Notes: generated by a model not told the origin, from the sequence alone. DNA of 5,582 nucleotides from Candidatus Poribacteria bacterium (GCA_028818995.1 JAPPMR010000638.1:1-5582), one strand, 5' to 3'; shown: positions 1 to 5,582, numbered from the stretch's first letter. Made by a program: numbers and translations.

Positions 1-222
1 GGCTTGGGTGTGCCTATCATACAACAGTTGTCAAGCGAATCTGCAGGCGGTATTTCCCAACGTCTGACGATTCAGCAATGGGAAATCAAGCAGGCATCCT
101 TTTTTCAGCGAGCCGATGAGGAGATAACCCGACTTAACAACGCGTTTCCAACCGACGCGTTTTCGAGTCGTCAATCTGTCAAATTACCCAAATATAATCT
201 ATTTGGAGCGACACGGAACTAA
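1..222 (+). CDS. C-terminal end of an unidentified protein, cut by the window's left edge
   Basis: The reading frame is open from the first base and ends at TAA 220-222, giving about 73 residues of a C-terminus. A TTG codon sits at position 4, but the frame is open upstream and no ribosome binding site can be seen, so this is most likely the tail of a longer protein. The visible part is polar, with a stretch that is probably helical around the QQWEIKQASFFQRADEEI segment and a basic C-terminus ending in LFGATRN. No family is recognised. Its stop codon shares one base with the start of the following tail-fibre-like gene (TAATG), so the two are probably in one operon and translationally coupled. 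Given that neighbour, a baseplate, tail or fibre-attachment role is possible but is only inferred from context. Confidence 0.6.
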   Translation, partial: GLGVPIIQQLSSESAGGISQRLTIQQWEIKQASFFQRADEEITRLNNAFPTDAFSSRQSVKLPKYNLFGATRN

Positions 223-2840
223 TGCCACTTTATATCGCTCTGCGGAATTATTTAGCATCATTAGACGAAACGACAGGTATAGCAACCCGTATCGGAAATG
301 CTAACCAATATGGGATTGCCAATTTTTTTCCTGCCGCTATGGCGTTTCATAATGATAAACTCTATATTTGTGATGGTGAAAACATAACCCTTTGTGAACT
401 CAATATCACAACAGGTGCAGCAACCCGCGTCGGAAATGTTAGTAACTATGGGCAAGGATCACTTGGTTTTATTAATCAACTGACTGGTTTGGCAAGCGAT
501 GGCACAACATTATATGCCATATCGACAAGAACATTAGTGGGTGGTAATAGAGTAGCATTATGCACAGTAGATGTATCCACAGGTGAACTGACGTTGGTCG
601 CTAACATTTCAGGAGGAGGAAGGACGCCGTATGGAATAACATTTTTAGGTGATACGTTGTATATGTCAGAGAGGACTAATGGTCTGTATACACTAAATAA
701 GGCAACGGCGGTCGCAACTCGTATTGGTACAGGTTTTGGCTCAGACCTGTTTTTCATGGATGCCTTAACCAACGACGGAACGAAACTTTATGCACGTACT
801 TCAGATAACAAGTTACATGAGGTAAACACCACAACAGGGGCGTTAACCCAGATAGGCAGTGCTACTCAGTTTGGTCTTTCACAACGTGGTTTTGGTATTG
901 CGTATAGTGGAGGTGCTGCCCCGGTTGCTACGTTAACTGTTGCGAAATCGTCAATTTTCACCAATGAGAAAACGAAAGTAACCGCGACTTTTGATAAAGA
1001 CGTGACGGGCATTGCTGCCGGTGATTTTACGACATCTGTCGGCACACTTTCAGGATTTACCAAAGTCTCTAATACGGTTTACAGTATAGACATTACCGCG
1101 CCTGCGTCAGGTATGGGAAAGATTACGGTTACACTTGCGAAAGACGCGGCGGTTGAAAAGAATGATGAGCAAACGATTGAGATTGCGTATACGCCTGCCC
1201 CGACCGCCCCGCTGAAGGCTACGGGTGTAATGGTAAGCGCAACGGATACAATTGCTTCAATCAGTTTTAACGCGATTGGCACGGGTGGCAGTGCGCTGAC
1301 CAAGGTAGAATATTCGCTTGACGGTGGCACTACGTGGAGAAGCGCAGGTTTACCAACGCTGAACCGTTTCCTAATCCGTTCTCTATCCGCGGATACAGCT
1401 TACTCGATTATCATACGGGGTGTAAACTCTGTTGGCAACGGACCCGCAAGCGATGCGGTAGCGTTTAGGACGGCGGTAACACCGACTGCCCCGCTGAAGG
1501 CTACGGGTGTAAGTGTTGCCCCGACACAGACGACAGCGGTTGTGAGCTATGATGCGATCGGCAATGGTGGAGCTGCGTTGTCGGATGTGGAATATTCTAC
1601 TGATGGCGGTACGAACTGGGTAAGCACAGGACAGACAGGAACATCGTTTACGATTACGGGGTTGACGGCAAACACCGCTTACAGCGTTCAGATTCGGGGT
1701 GTGAACTCTGTTGGCAATGGACCCGCAAGCGATGCCGTGTCGTTTAGGACAACTCGGATACAAGGGACAATTAATTGGCGAAGCTCTATTGCTTTAGAGA
1801 ACACCTACAATGTGGCGGGCTTCGCAGCAAACACGGAAAGATTGCTATTGTTAGCAACGGATAACAAGATTTATGACATTGCTCATAATGGTAGTGAAAC
1901 AGCTGATTACGAGATACAAGGAAACGGTGTACCTTTTGGTGTGGTTTTTGATGCGGACACCGTAACTGTGCTATATTGGTTGACAAACCGAATTGGGTTG
2001 TGGATATTTGAGTTTAGTGAGGGTGGAGCTTTCCCATTAACATTGAAAAATACGGTCTATCCGCTGACGCTTTTCAGGAGTGGATTTAGTGTGCAACGTG
2101 CTGAAGTTGGTGGGTTAGCGGTAAGACCTAGCAATGAAAATCAACTTATTGTAGGGCTGACAAACGCTTTTCGTTACTATGGTACGGATGGAGATCAAGA
2201 TGGTTTTGTGGCGCATAGGAACGGTAAAACAGTCTCTTTAGGTTCAGATACTTCAGGTGTTATCGCTCTTTTTGATGACGGTGTGATTCGGACGTATGAT
2301 AGCAATTTAGCATTAGTGCGTCAACAAAACCCCCCACTTGATAGTGATCAGAATGATGTGGAGTTGAAGGGTATATCAATTTTTGCCTCCAATATCTTTG
2401 CCACTGACGGCAAAAGGATTTATAGTACGGTACGAAGTGATGCGCCACTCATACCAGACCCCCCAGGATTACCATCAAAAAATCAGATTCAACACCTAAC
2501 GAATACGGAGTTTTCCACAGACATAGACGTGATTACGGGTGCGGTCGGTGAACAACCCGCGGAGATTAAGCATACAAACGTCAAAAGCCTTATCCAAACG
2601 AATTTACAAATTAGTGATGCTCAGATTACGGGATTGACAATTACACAACTCCTTAGCATAGTTGAGATCACGCCTGAAACGACGTTGACGGGTATAGAAG
2701 CAAACGATAAAATCATTTTCAGTACGGGTGACACTATATCCGCCGTGCCTGCCGATTTTTTTCAAGTCGTCGGTGTACGGACGGTAGGGATGAATCAAAG
2801 ACAAACAATTGTTGCCCAAGCCGTAGGAGTGATTATCTGA
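222..2840 (+). CDS. Modular phage tail-fibre/adhesin-like protein with propeller-like repeats, an Ig-like domain and two FN3 domains
   Basis: This 872-residue protein has a clear modular build. Residues 14-230 hold five repeats of the type L-x-x-(V/L)-(N/D)-x-x-T-G-x-x-T-x-(I/V)-G, with TG turns near 18, 64, 120, 162 and 205. Each is followed by an LY(A/I/M) strand, as in beta-propeller blades. Residues 233-324 look like a bacterial Ig-like domain (FDKDVTGIAAGDF, then VYSIDITAPASG). Residues 326-418 and 420-511 are two FN3 domains, each starting PTAPLKATGV and ending RGVNSVGNGPASDAV.FRT. Residues 515-745 are another beta-rich, propeller-like region, and 750-872 form a distinct C-terminal domain. 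There is no signal peptide or membrane segment. Ig-like and FN3 domains are common in tailed-phage structural proteins, so a tail fibre or host-binding protein is the best reading; a cell-surface adhesin is the alternative. ATG 222 overlaps the previous stop, and a weak GGAG lies at 205-208. Confidence 0.7.
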   Translation: MPLYIALRNYLASLDETTGIATRIGNANQYGIANFFPAAMAFHNDKLYICDGENITLCELNITTGAATRVGNVSNYGQGSLGFINQLTGLASDGTTLYAISTRTLVGGNRVALCTVDVSTGELTLVANISGGGRTPYGITFLGDTLYMSERTNGLYTLNKATAVATRIGTGFGSDLFFMDALTNDGTKLYARTSDNKLHEVNTTTGALTQIGSATQFGLSQRGFGIAYSGGAAPVATLTVAKSSIFTNEKTKVTATFDKDVTGIAAGDFTTSVGTLSGFTKVSNTVYSIDITAPASGMGKITVTLAKDAAVEKNDEQTIEIAYTPAPTAPLKATGVMVSATDTIASISFNAIGTGGSALTKVEYSLDGGTTWRSAGLPTLNRFLIRSLSADTAYSIIIRGVNSVGNGPASDAVAFRTAVTPTAPLKATGVSVAPTQTTAVVSYDAIGNGGAALSDVEYSTDGGTNWVSTGQTGTSFTITGLTANTAYSVQIRGVNSVGNGPASDAVSFRTTRIQGTINWRSSIALENTYNVAGFAANTERLLLLATDNKIYDIAHNGSETADYEIQGNGVPFGVVFDADTVTVLYWLTNRIGLWIFEFSEGGAFPLTLKNTVYPLTLFRSGFSVQRAEVGGLAVRPSNENQLIVGLTNAFRYYGTDGDQDGFVAHRNGKTVSLGSDTSGVIALFDDGVIRTYDSNLALVRQQNPPLDSDQNDVELKGISIFASNIFATDGKRIYSTVRSDAPLIPDPPGLPSKNQIQHLTNTEFSTDIDVITGAVGEQPAEIKHTNVKSLIQTNLQISDAQITGLTITQLLSIVEITPETTLTGIEANDKIIFSTGDTISAVPADFFQVVGVRTVGMNQRQTIVAQAVGVII
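1200..1750 (+). repeat. Tandem FN3-domain repeat, partly near-identical at DNA level
   Basis: The two FN3 domains are still alike at DNA level at their edges. Bases 1206-1230 and 1488-1512 are identical over 25 bp; including flanks, 1200-1230 matches 1482-1512 with one mismatch. Their ends, 1416-1471 and 1695-1750, match at 51 of 56 bases. The offset is 282 bp at the start and 279 bp at the end, so the units differ by one codon. The domain middles have diverged much more. This points to a domain duplication, or later gene conversion, that left the linker and final strands alike. Confidence 0.85.
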
Positions 2841-3544
2841 TGCCAGACTATTATTGCCCAGGATCTTCAGTTGCAGCATACGAAGTTTTGATAAATCCCG
2901 AACTGGTTGCGAATATCCGCAGAAGCCGTAGGGTCTTACGCGATTATGTTCAAAGTATAGCGGATGCTATACAGCGGACGGCAAGCGGTAATTTGTCTAC
3001 ACTCATGGGTGCAAGTCAACTCAGACGTAGTTTTCAAAAACTTTTCATGGGGCATCAGGGCATCAGGCTCGGCGCGATTGCGCGTCCGTTGATAAGCTTA
3101 CAAGGACGTTTGAATCAAGCGTTGCGTGAATTTGACAGTATATTTAATCAGGAAATCGACATATCTGTTAACTTGTATTCAAATACAGATTTCGACGTCC
3201 TGCAAAGCCATTTAGGTAGGATTTTAGAAGGCATTACTAAATTTTCAAATGTGTTTCAGACATTTGTAACCCGGTTTAATAACGTAAGTTTTGCTTTAGA
3301 CACTGCATTAGCAGAAATAGAGGACACCATCATAAATGTTCAGCGCGGCGGTCTCAACTATTCAGACAGTATTTTAGACGGCGCGGCGGAGGGTATACTT
3401 GTACAGTTTTATGATGGGAGTATCTACGAGTGGAACGCTTCAGTTATCGGGGATGCAAACATCGACACGATGATTATGTTAGGTGAAGCCCAAGCGGGGC
3501 TTGGCACGTTCATTGCGAACCGAGTTGCAGATCGGTATAGTTAG
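2840..3544 (+). CDS. Unidentified 234-residue, mainly helical protein next to the tail fibre
   Basis: No family is recognised. The start ATG 2840 shares one base with the upstream TGA (TGATG), and AGGAG at 2825-2829 lies 10 bases before it, so the start is well supported and coupled to the fibre gene. Residues 20-165 look helical, with basic heptad-like stretches (IRRSRRVLRDYVQSIADAI, LNQALREFDSIFNQEI, HLGRILEGITKFSNVFQTFV). The C-terminal third is more mixed, including a GILVQFYDGSIYEW strand pair and a final helix ending in RVADRYS. A Cys and two Tyr lie near the start (YYCPG), but no signal peptide or transmembrane segment is seen. Context suggests a structural accessory, such as a fibre chaperone, connector or trimerising partner, but this is not shown by the sequence. 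Confidence 0.6.
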   Translation: MPDYYCPGSSVAAYEVLINPELVANIRRSRRVLRDYVQSIADAIQRTASGNLSTLMGASQLRRSFQKLFMGHQGIRLGAIARPLISLQGRLNQALREFDSIFNQEIDISVNLYSNTDFDVLQSHLGRILEGITKFSNVFQTFVTRFNNVSFALDTALAEIEDTIINVQRGGLNYSDSILDGAAEGILVQFYDGSIYEWNASVIGDANIDTMIMLGEAQAGLGTFIANRVADRYS

Positions 3545-3595
3545 CGGTGTGAGGAGCAGAGCAATTGGGGCGGAAATGGTACGAAAATCGATTGA

Positions 3596-3605
3596 AAGGG
3601 GGTGA
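3596..3605 (+). promoter_or_regulatory. Near-consensus ribosome binding site that fixes the start of the 58-residue gene
   Basis: AAGGGGGTGA matches the full anti-Shine-Dalgarno complement AAGGAGGTGA at nine of ten bases. It lies five bases before ATG 3611. The GTG at 3602 is inside this site and is therefore unlikely to be the start. The strength of the site suggests high expression. Confidence 0.7.
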
Positions 3606-3610
3606 AAAGC

Positions 3611-3787
3611 ATGGCAGTGATAGAGATCGCACAAATTGGTGCGGACATCGTACGGAAAGCGCTTGATTTGCATAAGCGTGGCATCGACACGGACGCACTT
3701 CGGGTCGTACACGAAACCTTGAAAGTGTTACACGGCATCGTAGATGATCATCACAAAAAACATCAGAAACCCGTTGACGGCAACTAA
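3611..3787 (+). CDS. Small 58-residue helical protein, unknown function
   Basis: The product is 58 residues counted from ATG 3611; an in-frame GTG at 3602 would add three residues but lies within the ribosome binding site. The sequence is amphipathic and helical: an N-terminal helix IEIAQIGADIVRKALDLHKRG, a short turn at GIDTD, a second helix ALRVVHETLKVLHGIVDDHH, and a polar, Lys/His-rich tail ending KPVDGN. No transmembrane segment or signal peptide is visible. It resembles small helical-hairpin phage proteins of unknown role, and no family is recognised. It lies 66 bp after the 234-residue gene on the same strand, and could belong to the tail operon or be expressed on its own through its strong ribosome binding site. 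Confidence 0.6.
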   Translation: MAVIEIAQIGADIVRKALDLHKRGIDTDALRVVHETLKVLHGIVDDHHKKHQKPVDGN

Positions 3788-3803
3788 CATTTTGTATTAG
3801 GAT
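3774..3803 (+). promoter_or_regulatory. Possible sigma70-type promoter for the HTH/pore-forming pair
   Basis: TTGACG at 3774-3779 matches the -35 consensus at five of six bases, and TAGGAT at 3798-3803 (18-bp spacing) matches the -10 at four of six. The -35 lies in the last codons of the preceding gene. Transcription would start close to the inverted repeat at 3817, so the repeat would overlap the start site. The -10 is weak, TATTAG at 3795 is a rival, and the host's promoter consensus is unknown. Confidence 0.25.
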
Positions 3804-3809
3804 ATTCTC

Positions 3810-3870
3810 ATAGTTGATGAACATCGCGATGTAGTACAGAGTTCTCCTGTGTCGCGATGTTCATATCTAT
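3810..3870. promoter_or_regulatory. Perfect 13-bp inverted repeat with TCGCGA cores: probable operator or structured leader
   Basis: ATGAACATCGCGA at 3817-3829 is the exact reverse complement of TCGCGATGTTCAT at 3852-3864, with 22 bases between. An outer ATAG/CTAT pair (3810-3813 and 3867-3870) extends the symmetry after a small mismatch. Each arm contains a palindrome of its own: ACATCGCGATGT at 3821-3832 is a perfect 12-bp palindrome, and the right arm has the related TGTCGCGATGTT at 3850-3861. The centres are 28 bp apart. This suits two binding sites for a dimeric HTH regulator, and the gene of one begins 13 bp downstream. As RNA it could also form a hairpin in the 5' leader or end the upstream transcript, but a clean T-run is missing (only ATCTATTTTGG follows). 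Confidence 0.6.
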
Positions 3871-3882
3871 TTTGGAGTAAAG

Positions 3883-4077
3883 ATGCGGTATCCCATCCTT
3901 GAAAAAAGCCTTCAAGACGACTCTGTAAAAGCTGACTGTGCGCGATATTGTGATGTGTCGGAATTTGAAATCGGCAAAATCGCAAATGGGCAAAGTTTGC
4001 CGAGTGTGCCGACGCTCAAAAAGATAGCAGCGTTTTTACGTCTTTCGATTGATTATCTCGTATCGGAGGAAAAATGA
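3883..4077 (+). CDS. Small XRE/Cro-C1 family helix-turn-helix regulator
   Basis: This 64-residue protein is little more than one HTH domain. Helix 1 spans about residues 3-13, helix 2 about 16-23 (KADCARYC), and the recognition helix about 26-35 (SEFEIGKIAN). The family signature then follows: G36, the Pro-Ser pair at 40-41, TLKKIAAFLRLS at 44-55 and IDYLV at 56-60. XRE proteins bind palindromic operators as dimers, usually as repressors. No oligomerisation or effector domain is present, so it resembles a phage Cro-like protein. The start ATG 3883 has GGAG at 3874-3877. Its ATGA overlap with the next gene and the strong GGAGGA at 4065-4070 show it is co-translated with the pore-forming-like protein. 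The inverted repeat just upstream is a natural candidate for autoregulation. Confidence 0.8.
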   Translation: MRYPILEKSLQDDSVKADCARYCDVSEFEIGKIANGQSLPSVPTLKKIAAFLRLSIDYLVSEEK

Positions 4078-5060
4078 ATTTATCTGTAGGAACGATAGAC
4101 GCTTTTAGAAAAGCGTTTGCACAAAATGTTCATGATGTTTGGGTGCGGGTCCCACCACCTGAAAACTACTCGTATCGTCATCATATCCATGGCAAAGTCC
4201 ATCACCGAATGACACACTATAATAATGATTTCCAGCTCCACCCCCTACATGGGCAATTGCCAACGTATCGGCAACTGCAAGGCACACCGCAAAGTCCTGA
4301 CCCATGCATACGACTTGAGTTCGGGACACAATACGCGTGGATAGACATCAGGAATGTGCGGATGCGGGATGTTCAGAAACTCGACTTTGGTGAGCCTGTC
4401 ATCCTGAATACAAGCAAAAGTCGTGTCGCGGTGGAGACGTGGATTAACAGTTCGGACACCGTAGAGACGCACGATTTGCGACTCACGAACATCAAAAACG
4501 AGCGGCATTTGCGAGGAACTGTTGAGGACCATGAAACAAATTTCACGCAAAAAATTGAGAGAGAGGTGGGCATTGGTATCGAGGGTATCCTTGATGCGAA
4601 AGGGAAATTGGAGATAGGTTTTGCGGAGTCTTTCGCAAAACATTTTACCGAAGAGACAGAGCAGACAGACACCGAGGAACGCGCAGAGAATCAATTATTT
4701 AAAGTGAACCCGCACACACAAACATCGGTTTTCAGGGAACAAGGGATCTCCGATGCTGAGCGGACGTTATCGGTGAAAGGGATCCTCGATTGCTCTTTTT
4801 GGCTTTCCTCCGATAACGACTGGTTGCTCTATTTCCCGTCCATTGAGACGATGGAACAATGGATTCAGGGAGGAACACTCGATAGCAGTAAATTCACAAT
4901 GGGTGATGGGGAGAACTCGTTGTACAAGTATTTCAGCGAAAGGCGTTTTGAAAACTATCAATTTGACTACTCGCCACTTGAAATTGAAGTAAAGGATGTC
5001 GTGGATTATCGGGACGTGTCTTATTCCAAGGTAACACGAACAGATACACCGATTCCGTGA
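4074..5060 (+). CDS. Aerolysin/ETX-MTX2-like beta-pore-forming protein
   Basis: The product is 328 residues long. The central and C-terminal parts have the hallmarks of the aerolysin superfamily. A long strand, VILNTSKSRVAVETWINSS at 109-127, is followed by SDTVET in the place of the family's N-x-T/S-D turn. After it comes a Thr/Glu-rich strand (135-160), then the alternating stretch REVGIGIEGILDAKGKLEIG (163-182), which fits an insertion hairpin. A long polar strand pair follows (190-223), with VNPHTQTSVF where relatives carry V-P-P-x-T. Such proteins oligomerise on membranes and insert a beta-barrel. The N-terminal 100 residues would be the binding part; they carry eight histidines at 36-59. 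No signal peptide is seen, and only two cysteines (78, 240). GGAGGA at 4065-4070 precedes ATG 4074. The assignment rests on pattern, not on a search; a different beta-rich phage protein is the alternative. Confidence 0.6.
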   Translation: MNLSVGTIDAFRKAFAQNVHDVWVRVPPPENYSYRHHIHGKVHHRMTHYNNDFQLHPLHGQLPTYRQLQGTPQSPDPCIRLEFGTQYAWIDIRNVRMRDVQKLDFGEPVILNTSKSRVAVETWINSSDTVETHDLRLTNIKNERHLRGTVEDHETNFTQKIEREVGIGIEGILDAKGKLEIGFAESFAKHFTEETEQTDTEERAENQLFKVNPHTQTSVFREQGISDAERTLSVKGILDCSFWLSSDNDWLLYFPSIETMEQWIQGGTLDSSKFTMGDGENSLYKYFSERRFENYQFDYSPLEIEVKDVVDYRDVSYSKVTRTDTPIP

Positions 5061-5089
5061 CCCGCGGATGCAAGGAGATGAGAAAGGTG

Positions 5090-5344
5090 ATGAAAACTTT
5101 AAGGAGAAGTGTTGAGCGTTTTATGGCGCGGTATTTCGGAGGTCATCTGACTATAGGGCCCATCACGATCTATGGAGAAAATGCGATGCATTGGGGTGTA
5201 GAGATTCGTGTTCGGAACGGGTGGCTCTGTTTTCGCTTACCTTTTCTATGTTTTTCTCGCTGGTGGCCGCTGTATGTATATTTTTCACCGAATGCGACAC
5301 CGCAACGCGCGACATTCAAAATCGGCAAAAAACATTTATTCTAA
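5090..5344 (+). CDS. 84-residue Trp/Pro-rich phage-type protein, unknown function
   Basis: From ATG 5090 the product is 84 residues. A basic helix (MKTLRRSVERFMARYF) is followed by beta-rich sequence with striking motifs: GPITIYG at 23-29, HWGVEIRV at 34-41, GWLCFRLP at 44-51, and RWWPLYVYFSPNATP at 57-71, then FKIG. From memory, small proteins with WWPLY.Y.SPNATP recur in tailed phages and metagenomic viral contigs without an assigned role; this was not searched. AAGGAG at 5072-5077 supports ATG 5090 (12-base spacing) or GTG 5087 (nine bases). A GTG at 5057 would overlap the previous stop as GTGA and give 95 residues, but has no ribosome binding site. The aromatic stretch is too polar at its edges to be called a membrane segment. 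Confidence 0.6.
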   Translation: MKTLRRSVERFMARYFGGHLTIGPITIYGENAMHWGVEIRVRNGWLCFRLPFLCFSRWWPLYVYFSPNATPQRATFKIGKKHLF

Positions 5345-5361
5345 ATCAGAAGTGGTATCTC

Positions 5362-5582
5362 ATGAGCAAAGAAACCTATGCAATATCTATCCTCGTCGTA
5401 AGCATTGTATTTCTGATACCCTTTTATGTGATGATGTATCAGGTGTCAGAAATCAACAAGTTACTGAGACTGGAGGTGGCGTTGCTTTCCAAAGTAGATA
5501 CCCCAGAGGTGTCGACGCCTCCGCCTAAATCTGAGCCACAGCCCGAAAAATTATTGCCGTCAGTGATGCTGTTAATTCGTGG
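5362..5582 (+). CDS. N-terminal part of a single-pass membrane protein, cut by the window's right edge
   Basis: From ATG 5362 the frame stays open to the end of the window, giving 73 residues. Residues 7-26 (AISILVVSIVFLIPFYVMMY) form one clear transmembrane helix or uncleaved signal anchor. A short helix with spaced leucines follows (VSEINKLLRLEVALLSK), then a Pro/Glu-rich linker (TPEVSTPPPKSEPQPEK), and the frame continues beyond. The topology suggests a protein anchored in the inner membrane with its C-terminal part outside. This is the layout of phage i-spanins, but also of many other proteins, and the fold beyond the linker is not visible. The gap to the previous gene is 17 bp, and only a weak GAAGTGG at 5349-5355 precedes the start. 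Confidence 0.6.
   Translation, partial: MSKETYAISILVVSIVFLIPFYVMMYQVSEINKLLRLEVALLSKVDTPEVSTPPPKSEPQPEKLLPSVMLLIR

Noticed and set aside
1383..1763. 126-residue minus-strand ORF rich in Arg and Cys
   Set aside because: It lies wholly inside the FN3-coding part of the large + strand gene and its sequence mirrors the FN3 repeat in the opposite strand; no ribosome binding site or protein-like pattern.
3549..3605. 18-codon GTG-started ORF in the gap before the 58-residue gene
   Set aside because: Too short to support, and its stop falls in the ribosome binding site of the next gene; could be chance.
3810..3870. Phage attachment site or integron-type recombination site
   Set aside because: No integrase, tRNA end or second copy of the repeat exists in the window.
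3817..3875. Rho-independent terminator at the 13-bp inverted repeat
   Set aside because: The 22-base loop is long, the stem is not GC-rich, and only a broken T stretch follows on either strand; an operator or leader fits better, although weak termination cannot be excluded.
4245..4694. 149-residue minus-strand ORF
   Set aside because: Entirely antisense to the pore-forming-like gene, of low-complexity Cys/Leu composition, and with no partner genes on that strand.
5208..5528. 106-residue + strand ORF overlapping two other genes
   Set aside because: It covers the ends of the 84-residue and membrane-anchored genes in another frame; those two have more convincing protein features, including a clear transmembrane helix.
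1..5582. CRISPR arrays, tRNA or rRNA genes, insertion sequences
   Set aside because: No regularly spaced repeats, no cloverleaf-like sequences and no transposase-like frames were seen on either strand.

Overview
The window looks like the late (structural) end of a tailed phage or prophage from a bacterium, or a phage-derived tail cluster. The reasons are: genes packed on one strand with 1-4 bp start/stop overlaps, a large modular adhesin-like protein of propeller-like repeats plus Ig-like and FN3 domains (typical of tail fibres), several small orphan ORFs, and no metabolic genes. Base composition is moderate and coding density is very high. No host can be named from the sequence. The FN3/propeller style resembles phage and surface proteins of uncultured aquatic or sponge-associated bacteria, but that is only an impression.

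Layout, all on the + strand. Positions 1-222 are the 3' end of an unidentified protein. Its stop overlaps by one base (TAATG) the start of a large 872-residue tail-fibre-like protein (222-2840). That stop in turn overlaps by one base (TGATG) the start of a 234-residue helical protein of unknown function (2840-3544). After a 66-bp gap with an almost consensus ribosome binding site comes a 58-residue helical protein (3611-3787). The only sizeable non-coding gap, 3788-3882, holds a perfect 13-bp inverted repeat built on TCGCGA cores, probably an operator or a structured 5' leader. It is followed by a 64-residue XRE/Cro-type helix-turn-helix protein (3883-4077). This gene overlaps by 4 bp (ATGA) a 328-residue protein (4074-5060) whose pattern fits the aerolysin/ETX-MTX2 family of beta-barrel pore-forming proteins. 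Then come an 84-residue Trp/Pro-rich protein of phage type (5090-5344) and the start of a single-pass membrane protein (5362 to the window edge).

How they may work together: the first three genes form a translationally coupled tail/adhesion unit. The block from 3788 onward looks like a separately controlled module: palindromic site, small repressor-like HTH, then a signal-peptide-less pore-forming protein with a histidine-rich N-terminal segment, and a small membrane protein nearby. Reading this as a regulated toxin, defence or lysogenic-conversion cargo attached to a tail locus is inference. It is the part most likely to be new.
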